Positions 1-11,700 of a stretch of 64,000 nt of DNA are shown here, one piece after another. The stretch covers positions 5,629,001 to 5,693,000 of the forward strand of contig CM065393.1 in the NCBI GenBank assembly GCA_033060915.1, given 5' to 3'. The DNA comes from Euryodendron excelsum (Eukaryota; Streptophyta; Magnoliopsida; Ericales; Pentaphylacaceae). Under the pieces are notes generated by a model. It did not search any database. It had not been told where the DNA came from and was given only the letters and a program-made list of their open reading frames with translations. Every line of letters starts with the position of its first letter. Positions within the stretch are counted from its first letter, which is position 1. Made by a program: the position numbers and the translations under genes.

Positions 1-357
1 TGCACCTAGTTACAATATTCTGTTCTATTGTTTGATTAATACTTGTTTCCTCATTACATAAATTCAGTTTGATATAAGTTGTTTGTTCTTTAATCTTGAC
101 TGAATTTTATATCAAAACTTTTTACTGTGTTTTCTCGTAAATCAACTCTCAATTTAAACTGCTCTCTGAAGTTTTGAGATTGCTCATTCTGAATATTGAG
201 TCTTCTCATATCTTTGTCAATATCAAACTGCTCCCTGAAGTTATTAAGACTTTTCATTTCTGATCTTCAGTTTGCTCATCTTTCTAATTAAGTTAAAATT
301 GTTTATAGTTTGGAATTATTTTAATAAACCCAATTCGTGCCCCCTCTTGGGTTGCTT
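1..357 (+). mobile_element. Copia (SIRE/Maximus-like) LTR 3' fragment
   Basis: It ends with an AACCCAATTC...CCCCCTCTTGGGTTG signature near 328-353. The same signature ends the better-defined LTRs near 13010-13040 and 14900-14945. Imperfect internal repeats around AAACTGCTC(T/C)CTGAAG occur at about 157-300. The left end is off the window, and no terminal CA or target duplication could be fixed. Confidence 0.4.
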
Positions 358-815
358 TCTAGGTCACAAAGGATGTAAGGTGTCTAACGTAGAACATGTC
401 TATTATTATTGTATTGATTACTAGTAAACCTGTGGGTTTTCTTTGAAGTAGCATAATTGCTTTTCTTCTGTATTTGTCTTCTTTTTATTCATGGACCAAC
501 CCCCCATACTTCATAGTTGAGTCATATTATTGCTTGTTCTTAACATTTTATTCCACTGCATTTTTTACCGCCGCTAGAGACATATTTTGCAGCAGCGTTT
601 GTGGGCAGCTTCAGCCACTACAGCTTCTGCAAACATCATTAGGGACTATACATGCATCAAGTAAATTACCCAAAAGTATATCATTGTAACATACCAATAG
701 TATATAACTTATTCTTCTATGTAAATAGGCATATATACATTCGTTCCCTCAAGAAGAAATGCAACACACTTATCATGCGCATAAGTAAGCATGTATGTGT
801 ACATGTGTCCATGCC

Positions 816-1805
816 CAGGGGCAGACTAAGGAGGGGGTGAGTGGGGGCAGTCACCCCCACTGCACTAATCTTTCTTTCTACCATACTATCAGATTGCATG
901 CCATGCCCAATTCTTAGACTGGAGGGGACATAACTTTAATTATTTGTATTTATTAGACCCTAGGTTGCAGATGCACTTTATTACCGCCACTAAATCTCAT
1001 TGACTCCAGTGTTTGGCCAAGCAAAAAAACACACTTTTTAGCCCTCTATTTGATATCCTAAATCACATTCATCGATTCTAATATTAAAATAATTCATATT
1101 AAATTAAAATACTTTTATTCATTCAATATTCAATTTGAAACAACACACCCAAATTTGGTCATTTGTCTATTGTCATTTAACTTTTTTAGTTTATTTTTCT
1201 ATTTTGTACAGATTAGTTCACAATTGGTGCAATATACCTTCATATTTCGATGTAGGGCTTCAAAATTTAAATAAGCCAAATATTTTTAGTGCATATGTAC
1301 ACATATATGAACTTCTATGAGATATATTATATTGTCATATCATATTCTTGTGTTCCTCAACTAAGTGGCATTTTCTTGAACTTTTTTTTTTTCTATCCAA
1401 TGCAAACTTGTCATTGTATTTCACACTTATACGACATTATATTGTCTATCTCATGTATTGAGCATTTCAATTGATTTCATTATTAATTTATTTCATTTGA
1501 TGAATTGTTGTTTTGGGTTTAATTGGTGTTAACTTGTGCTTTTAACATATTATGCGACTACAAACTGCGTTCATTAATTGAGTTGCTGATTCGCTAAATT
1601 TAATTGTGTCATACGTTGGGGTCATAATTTTGTTGCATTGTATTCGAACTTAGGTTTTTAATTTGTTAGGTTTTTAATTTGTTAAAAATTAGGCTTAGTT
1701 GCCATTAAATTTAGGGATTAAATGAGAACAAGCTTAGGGTTGGTTAAAATTTTGTGTATGATAGTAAGTTTCATCCCCACACGACAAAAATCCTAGATCC
1801 GCCCG
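816..1805. mobile_element. Non-autonomous hAT-like element, 990 bp
   Basis: Flanked by the identical 8-bp direct repeat TCCATGCC (808-815 and 1806-1813), the size expected for hAT insertion. Ends are imperfectly inverted: left CAGGGGCAGACTAAGG; right end read inward CGGGCGGATCTAGGATT. The interior is AT-rich with no transposase-like frame. Lies in LIG4 intron 7. Confidence 0.65.
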
Positions 1806-2172
1806 TCCATGCCTACCTGCAATATTAAGACAACATAAAATTCGAAGTTATGAAACTCAAGGGCCCCCCTTCAGACACTGTTTGAGGTTGTGTAGAGGTG
1901 ATTCAAGGAAGATTTAAGATTAAAACAGACACAAGTTGGAAAGAACAAAAAATAATAATCTATCACAAGACGACAAAATCAAAACACTGAATTTAGTACA
2001 CAAAGAAAGAAATATATTTTATAAACGATAACCACGTATGTTAATAAGGCTAAATGGTGCAATTGCCCGACCTAGCCATGTTTCACCGTCACTGCATGAA
2101 CTAGACAAATAGAATCCTAAGAAGCAAAACGTAGCCAGGTATCATATGGTTGTTGAGTGTGAACATTTTTAC

Positions 2173-2244
2173 CTGTCAACAAGAGTATTCTGCACAATAA
2201 CATCCGACATGGAATGCCCATATTCAGGGTGGTCAAGAAAGTTC
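2173..2244 (-). CDS. LIG4: LIG4 exon 7 (residues 272-295), last exon in window
   Basis: Acceptor ...CTATACAG, donor GTAAAA. Encodes (R)[15 protein letters not shown] then IVQNTLVD plus two bases. The next family segment (CILDGEM...) is not found between 1 and 2172 on the minus strand, so exon 8 should lie off the left edge. Confidence 0.9.
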
Positions 2245-5200
2245 CTGTATAGATGACATAATTTGTGAATTGCATCATACTAAAATCTATTGGGATATGA
2301 ATATTGGAAACAGTTCAGTTGATGCAGATCCAAAATATAATTGGTTACATAAAGAACTCCTGTTTGTGAGTGGTATTCCTAAATTCTAAACATGGAACTA
2401 AAATTTAAAGTAATTAAAAATTCAAGGATGATTATAAACTATAAAATAATTATTCCCATTTAAAGATAACAAGAAGAATAAATCAAAGTGACAAAACGAC
2501 GTAAAATATCAAAGAGCGTGAACTGATTTGTAATTATCAAAGGTCAGCAACTACCTTGAGAAGAAGTGTATCTCTTGTCCATTTTTATGGATTTGAATCC
2601 GGTCACCATCAAATTTGCACTCAACAACCACTTCATTCCCATGAAGCTAGACAAAAGGAAAAAGTATAATGGAACAATATTAACTAATGGAGGTAGGAAA
2701 CTGAATTGCATAAAACAAAGCCTTCTATTTCAAACAAACGAGAGCAAGTAAAAATACTAAGAAGCCTAGGAAAGAACAAAATTCAGCCGATATGAATATT
2801 CAATCTGAAATTCATCTTCTTACCAACTCTAGAATATTATCTTCAGAATGCCATGATCTATATACTGAATCATATCAACTTACATGAACCGACATGCTGA
2901 TCTGACTTCTGAATCATATCAGATTACATTAAACTCAAATGCTAAGTCCAAACCTTTTTCCATGCAGTGTTTGCATTACCAACCCTCATAGCTAGTTGAG
3001 GGCGCACAGGTTTTCCAACTTCTATGTCCTGAAAAGTACACAACGGAAACAATGTCAGTAACTAAACTAAAGCATAACATAGGCATATTATATGTGCTTA
3101 CATATACAGAAATATATGTATAAACACATAAATCATCTCCAAAGATGTACAGCGGCATGGGAAATTAATACTTAATTTGCATCACCGAGCAACAGTGGGG
3201 GAAGCATGTTTGCTTCTTCATCACTGACAGCTGCTATTTTTTCACACACTAGAAAAGAGGTACATACTATCATTCAATAACACTGGAGGTCGATCCAAAA
3301 TATTACTTGCAAGGCATGGACACAACCCCGCATGAGGAGACAAACAATAAAAATCATAACAAAATAATGAATGAGCAAGACACACAATCTACAAAGTTTT
3401 ACACAACCATACACCCAAAGCAATGATCACCACAAACCAAGCCCCTAAGCAAACCATATTTCCCTGGAACGACTAAAGTAAACAGCACTTCCTTGTTCAC
3501 TCATAGTGTACAACCCAGAAACTATGTTCCTTTTCCGCTGCCCATTGTTCATCCACTCTCCACCTCCCTCACCTTAACCTTTTACAATCCCTTGTGAAGC
3601 CATCAAACTTCCTCCTGTCATAAGCCCCAGCTATGCATGTAAGTACATATTTATAGGGTTCACAAAACAATTACCCAAAAAGAAAAAGATGCATAGTAAA
3701 AGCTAGTTCTAGTAGGCTTTGGGGCTAATATTCCAGGCTTGGTCATCAGGCTAGTGTGGGAAGTGCCCATATGCTGCTCAATAGGACTCAGAGAAAGATG
3801 CGGGAGTCTAGGTATGTTGTGGGTCAGGCTTCTACAAGTCAGGAGTTCAGGAACCCACATATAATAAAAAAAAGGTTCCATCATCACTTAAAAAAGAACT
3901 AAGGAAAAAAATTATTTTCCCAGATATAAGTCGTGACTGCCAACTTATACTCATTTACATCAAAAACTGTCATGGAAAAAAGTAGAATCATTCCTCTATC
4001 CTGCATTTCAGACTTTGGCCCATTTTCTGAAGAACAAGATCGATGATTACTATAGGAATTTTATAAGAAATTTATAGATGATCCTATATATCTGATTTAA
4101 TTGCAAGCACACATGTGTGGGTGTGTGTGGGTGTGGGTGTGGGTGCAAGCACGCAGACCTGCATAATTATCCAATTATGAGGAGCAGATACCATATATTA
4201 ATCAACACTTGAGGTGAGGCTCCAAACAAACAATGAGAAGTCTAAACTCATTAATGAACCTCAAGGCATGCCATGCGAACCCCACACAATTGGTCAGCCT
4301 CCTGTTGCACGGTTGCAGCATGCACCTTATACATTAATTGAGAAGGGGTTCCAGCAATAAAGTTAAGGTTTAATGACTACCTTTCAGCTTGGGCTTATCT
4401 AGTTCCAAATCGCAATGATGAATTCATTTCCATACAACCACAAAACCATACCAATCACTTTCCCTTTTGAAACAACCAACTTTCCAAGTGAAGTAAAATG
4501 TCCCGACCTAAAACTGACGTTATTTTTTAAGTAATAAAAGTTGATCACCTTCATACTTGTAAGTCTATAAAACATCTTAAGGTTTCAGGAATAAAAAGTA
4601 AAAAACTATAATATCTAGTAGTTATTAAACATTTCATACAAGGCTATAGGGGAAACAAAGATAATAACCGATGGCAATTGTAGGCAAACAATGGACAATC
4701 ACCTAAACGTCAGCGCAATTAATTTCTCTTGTGATTAACGTGTACTGTCTGTCTGAGTAGAATTTACCATCGCCCATCAGCGAATGCGAGCCCTGCGGGC
4801 TGGAAAAAACAAGGCATTCCACAATTTGATGGGTCAACTTGAAGCTTCTAGAAGGAACTCGACTAGATCTCAGCCAAACCCACTTATAACCAGATATGAA
4901 TCATTTGATCCCCACTTTTCGGTCTATTCAACCAAGACTGAAACAATAGCAAGGAGAGTAAATTTCTGAGAGACGTTGACGAGCTCCAGCTAAAATTTTG
5001 TTGATAGGATATAATGTTACTTTTAGCCATATATATATACATATATTGATTCAAATTTCTATGAAAAATAATGGGAAAAGTCAGATTCACTTGTCAACTG
5101 CCCGTATCAGAAATAGGAGTGAGCCATATTCCATGGTTTCATAAAATATTAACCCATGCATCTTTTTGTAGCCAAAATAATCTTGTTAAGCCTATTCGGA

Positions 5201-5750
5201 AACAAGTATATTGGTTTTGTGCAATGGCATTTCTCATGTTCAAAGAACTCCAAGGTTGGTTACTTAGTTGCACTCTCCCTCTCACCAGAACTCTTATATC
5301 ACCTGGACTCGGCATTTCAAGTTGTGCACTCTCCCTCTGTTATCCCTTCCTCCCCTCCCCCGACTTGCCTCCACCCACCACCCTACTACCCAACCACCTC
5401 TCCCCCGACCACCCTCCATTGCGCCGCCCCAACCCTTCCCACTCCAGAACCAACCCTTCTCTCAGCAGCACCCCAGTTTAGTAATCCCTCTCTCTTTCAT
5501 CTGAATTGGGGAAGCAATTCATCTTTCTTTGAGAAATCTCTTTGCATACTCTATTGCATTTACCTTGGTGCATATAGGTGTATATATGTATACACCCCAA
5601 TTCTTATCATTTTAGATTTTTGTTGGTGGAACTCTTTAAATTCCGGCTAGAAGCCAATAACCACCTATTCTACCAGCCATTCTGCCACTGTATGTACAAG
5701 TATGTCTATATGCATCAAATGTGTTTCATGAAATGTCTACGTGGCCAAGA

Positions 5751-5795
<45 letters not shown>

Positions 5796-8700
5796 AGCCA
5801 CAAGTGGCATGTAAGTTTACAATTACACCCTCAACCTATGTCGGATACATGTATCGAGTGAGGGTACATGTCTTTTAAGTGTTGGATACCTCTAATTCTC
5901 ATGTTCATGGACACTAGGACACTGCTAAATTTTATATTTTTTTAATAGGTCTATCACTTTTTTAATGTAAAAAGGGTGTTTACAAACTAAAATATAGGAT
6001 TTCATGTATAAAATGAAAGTCTTATGTATAGTTCTAGAGTAAACTTAACCACTTATACATACTTGTTGGATGCAGATTCAATTAGCCATATCGAATACAT
6101 ATCCCATATCCTAATCCGAGTATCAAGTGTCCGACACGTGCATTTCCCAAATTTAGAAGAATCCGGATAACATAGCCCTCAACCGTGGCCACTTGTACAT
6201 CACATGATCATTTTCCATCCAAGCTCGTTATCAATTGGACTGACCGTGTATATTTTCAACAATTAAGGGATAAAACTATTACAATTGAAAGTACAAGGAC
6301 CACATTGAGACTAGGGTTAAACTACAAGGACCACGAGTGTAATTCATACTTCAAATTTCTATGAAAATAATGGGAAAAATCAGATTCAATTGTCAACTGC
6401 CCCTATCAGAAATAGGATTCAGCCATATCACATGGTTTCATAAAACTACCCATGCATCCTTTTTCCAGAGAAAATCGTCTTGTTATTGCCTATTCAGAAA
6501 CAAGTGCATTGGTCTACTGCAATGGCATTTCCCATGTTCAAAGCACTCCAAGAGTGGTTACAGTACTTAGTTCCACTCACCATCTTAACAAAACTCTTAT
6601 GGCCCGCTTAGTACAGCTTTTTTCAAGCTTTTTCAGCCTGCCTTTTTTCGCTCATAAGCAAAAAAGCTGGATTTTTTCAGCTTTTTTGCTTTTTTTTTTG
6701 GCTTTTTTACTTGTTATAAAAGCAAAAAAAGCTATAAAAAAAAATCCAGTTTATGAAAAAAGCTAAATATAATCTCTACCGAACGGAGCCTTATATCACG
6801 CGGTCTTCGGCATTTCAAGTTATGCGCCAACACTGCCCTTATGACTCTTTGTTCATAAGACATCATATTTTGCATGCATCTTCTCATTATGTGATGAACT
6901 ACGTGCAGGATGGCAAAATGAAGAAACTTGATAATTGCCCGACAAAAGATGCCATGACCAAACGACAATGGAAGCCGCAACCGAACGACGTCTCAACCGT
7001 GCCTATCCTAGACGACCCGTGCCACTTGTACAGCCACACACTACTTGCATAACCGCACCACTACTAAGCATCTCGTGAGAGAAAGTACTAAGTAACACCG
7101 CGCGAGTCTAAGGACAAGGACCAAAATTTCTTTTTGTTTCCATCAAAACATCCAAAACGTTTCCATTTTCTAGGGAACCGACACAAAAATATTGCTCGAA
7201 TACGGAAATTTCAATGTTTCCACGAAAGCATAACAAAATAAATTGAAACGCACCAAAACACTACAAACATGCTGAAACAATGAGTGTTTCCACACATATT
7301 AAACAATTTTGATCCTTGCATATGACTCACTTCTATTTTTATATTACAATTATCATAATTAATGTTAACTTAATTATTTAATGGAGATTTTATTTATTAT
7401 CACTATAGTTAATTTAGGATAAAATTTACAAATACTATTGAAAACTAATGCATTAGAGAGATGCATAAACTCTCGAATCATCTAATAATCAAGTGATATC
7501 AATATTAAGTTAGTATCATTTTTTCAAAAATAATACTAACTCTTAAACTCAGTTAATTAATGATTATTAAATTACTGAAATTAATTTTTCAACTATTTTT
7601 TATACATATCTGCATATACTATTTAATGCTATCATAGGCTTTTCAAATGTAGATGACTTTATAGCCCTCAATCATGTTTAATCATTAATTTATTAGCATT
7701 AGAAATACAAAGAAATAGACTTTAACACATGTTTCCTAGTTTTTCTTTACATTTCCATTTTTTTCTTCATTTCCATCATCTCTATGAAACATTTCCAAAG
7801 TATTTCTATTTTTGAGCCAGCTGAAACAATGCACCATAACCAAATTTCCATCCTTGTCTAAAGAATAACCTCGTGACTTCACCAGGGCGAGAGGCCAGCC
7901 TAGGTACGATGAACCTGCTACGACAGGCACAGCAGAAAGTCTGGAGTCTTGAGGCATGGTGGCTTGGGAAGAAGGTGTAGGCGCGACACTATACCCACAC
8001 AGATCTAGCTGCCTTTAGATAGTCATCAATCCAACTAAAAGAAGGAGACTTCTCCAATTAGAGCTCTTATTCCCTACCTATTAAAGAAAGGTCCCATACA
8101 AATAGGTTTCATCGCTTAAGATAAATCCTATGGTACCTAGAACACAAATTGTTTTGGTATGTGGAACGAAAAAGGAAACGTGATACGCCACATCCTTTAA
8201 AATTTAGTACAATAAGGTAAATTTGCATAGATTACACTATTAGAATTAAAGGCACTTTCAGAACAATGTCTTTTAACAATTAGACATTCATAAAATATAG
8301 TCCATAATTTTCAAATTAATCATGTAAAAACACATTTCTAAAATCATTATAGCCCATGCTTGTACACTTTGGCCTTCCAAAACTCAACTCTCCCTATATT
8401 TTAGTTCATTATATTGATTTTCCCCCCCTCTTTTGGTAATATTTAAGGAAATAAATAGGCAAAAAAATCTGAGATCGATTTGGTTTGCAAAATTCAATGT
8501 TTTAGAACATAAGTGCAACATGTTTTGGAACATGCATTCTAATACCTATTTTTATTCAGTTATACTGAGTAAATCTAATCCTATCTCCCCTGTGTCTTAT
8601 CCCCCCAAGTAGGGATGGCCCAAAAACCCGCTCATCCGGGTCTCCGACCCGAATGGAGCAGGTTCGAGGTGATTGATATCGGGGTCGGATCGGGTTCGGA

Positions 8701-11700
8701 GGATACAAGACAAAAACCGATTGCATTAGGGTCGGGTTTGAGAAATAGTTCCCCGCCCCGTATCCAACCCGATTTGCAGAATAGTAATGAGAGCTCTAGA
8801 GTCGATGAACCCTAGACAGAGAGAGAAGAAAGGGTCTACTGATGTTCTCATCAGTCAAAGGAATGGTTCAGTAGTCCAAGGCTCAAAGCTGATGCAAAAC
8901 TGATGCAAATACACCCCTTGAGGAATGAGCCACTCTTCATTGAAGAGCACATCACTTTCAGAAAGAGAAAAGAGACACAATTTGGAAGAAGCTGCCATGG
9001 CTTTGCTCAGCTCTATCTGCTTGGACATGGCCGGCAATGGCAAGAATAATGGCTATGGGTAATTTCTTGAGCTTTTCATGTCATATTATAACTGGGTGTT
9101 CTGAGAATCGAAAGGGTTTGGTCCGCCATGGATACAAACCTAGAGGTATTGGATATTGCGAAGAGGGACAAGGCTGTACAACATGAAAGAAAAGAAAAGG
9201 TTGACAGAGCACCTTGAGATTTGTTCACCCATTATTGGGTTCATTTAGTTCTTTCTTCGTATAGTCATCCCACCATAAACAAAAAAAAAACCCCTTTGCA
9301 TTTAATGCTATAATGTGAGAGGCTGAGAGCTTTAAAAAAACTGAAAAAAACAGGGTACTGCCATGACAGCGAAGGAAAGATAAATAAATATTTCTAGGGA
9401 TCTATGAGATGCAGAAATAAGAAGATAGAGAGGGAGAGAGTCAACAAGAATCAATTTTCTGATGTTTGAGAGCGCAGCTGGGTGGCGAAGTGGAGGAGGG
9501 TAGCCATTGTTGTTGGGTGTGTAATCCGAACGTTTCTCTCCACATCTAGCTCCTGCTTCAAGGTCACCGGGGTTGTCGTCGCCGTTGCCGATGCCGTCTC
9601 CAGTGAGGTGGGTTTTCCATTACTCCACCGCTAGCCGTTGATGTTGGGTTGCTCTCTCGTTAGCTATTGGGGCTTGGTTCTGTAATCAACGATTTTGAAC
9701 CGCTTCAACACAATACACATTAAGCGGGTTCGGGACGGATTGGTACGGGTTTCTGCCATTGCGGGGCGGGGCGAAGTGGGTGAGGGCTAAGCGGGTTTCG
9801 GTTCGGGTTCGGGAAAAAAAAAAAATATGCCTAAACGGAGCGGGGCGGGGTAAGAGTCCTCCAACCCGACCCCGCCCCGTTGCCAACCCTACCCCCAAGG
9901 ATGTCGAATGACCCTCTATATAAGAGATCCCCAACTCCCTTATTAGGTATACTGATTATCATATGATATCATGTACTCACTCTCTATATTGCCCCTCTTT
10001 GTGGCCTAGGTTGCTTTATCCCTCACCTAATCCTCTCCAAAATCCCTCTGATACCATCTAACATGCTTTATAGCTCTTCAATGACCCACCACACCCTCAT
10101 AGTACCATCTACAATTCCGTTAGAAAAGGAAACATAAAATGGTCACTGATGCGCACATTCACTACCTATGGGGAAAAAATGTCTTTTCAACCATTCCAAC
10201 AATCCCTATGGTATAACTACACTTTGATCCCCGCACTTTCCGTTGCTGCATATAAAGGTAGTACCCATGTGCGTCACATGACCATTTTCCACTGTTTTTT
10301 ATGGTAACTAAACAAAAGGTCCACATTGCCACAAAAATGAAATGTCAAGGTTTTACATGCACAAATTAGAAGTGCAAGGACCAAAGTAACACAAAGATCA
10401 AACCACAAGGACTACTAGAGTAATTTACCTTTATTTTAAATGGTTTCTCACAAATTGGATCGTGCACGTGGATGCCCTATCCCATAAATCATGCATATTA
10501 CCCATTTATAATGTCAACATAATTGAAATATCACAGTGTAAACATTTGGTTAATTGACAAATCATAGGACAAAAAAGAGGGTAAATTACATTTTACAACC
10601 TTGCACTTTGGGGTTAGTTTCACTTTGGTGCCTGCAATATCAATTGCAACTCATTGGGCCCTACATTTTTTAATTGGTTTCAATTCAATTTTGTAAAAGG
10701 AGTTTGGTTGTCATTGAATTGAATATTTTTATACATTGAACTACTTAACTTTTATATGCAGTACATTGATACCTCAAACTATACACACAGTACATTGATA
10801 ATCAAATGTTATGTTAGACATTTCTTCAAATGTGAATGCTATGCGCATCAAGTGTTTCTCTTTTTCGTGTTAAGTTTACCTATTTAATTTTAGATTGCCT
10901 CCACACAATATTTTATCACACATTCAAACTTCAACATTTAACAATATTCATTATTGTCTATTTGTCGAACAGGAGAGAATTGCACACGCATCGCGCGTGC
11001 TGCGACCACTAGTAGTAACAACTAAAAAAGAATGAAGCCACAAGGAAAAGTCAGAATTGCCTAATATGTGTCAAAACAACTCAATGTTTCTGTATGTTGG
11101 TTTAGCGTCGGTGTGGTTTGGTGTGTTTAGGCATGATTTAGTGGAAAACTTGAGATTTCCGTATTCTACTAATGTTTCATTTGGGTTCCCTAGGAAAGGA
11201 AAACTTTTTGGTGGTTTGAAGACATACAAAAGGAAAGTTTGTCCCTTCATTTCATAAAAGTTTGGAAATGTTTTAGATGTAGTAAACTTAGGGATATTTG
11301 TTAACAATTATGGAAATGTTACAAGAAGATAGACTTGAAATATCCAAAAAATTAACAAAACACTAAGCAGTTACCCTGCAAGGTAAAAGAAGACATGTTT
11401 AAACATAGTCTTGACATCCACAAATACAAGGCAAACAAAAAGTTTCAAAATAATTGTGGTAGAAAGGAATATATTGTTGACTCTATGCCTTGATTTTGAT
11501 GATAACAAATCATTATGTTGTTTTTCTAATGAATTTACTTTATATGCAGAAAGTATTTATTAATTCTATTCACACTTTGCTTAAGAATGATTATAATGAA
11601 GGATGCGATTAGAAGATGAATTTGAAAGCTTGATTAATGAATTTGGAATGATTTAGATGATTGGTTGGTCAATCTTACAAAATGATTATTTAATAATCTC

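Larger units (their letters stand above)
1..2172 (-). other. LIG4: LIG4 intron 7, start (continues off window)
   Basis: No exon recognised. From the left edge it holds a copia-type LTR fragment (1 to about 357), AT-rich sequence, a 990-bp hAT-like element (816-1805) and unassigned AT-rich sequence up to the exon 7 donor at 2172. Confidence 0.7.

Noticed and set aside
1..2172. LIG4 exon 8 within the window
   Set aside because: Searched the minus strand for the expected CILDGEM-type segment and found none; intron 7 runs off the edge.
5156..5650. 164-residue proline/serine-rich plus-strand open frame
   Set aside because: It covers a C-rich low-complexity stretch and one copy of a duplicated noncoding segment; copy 2 does not keep the frame.
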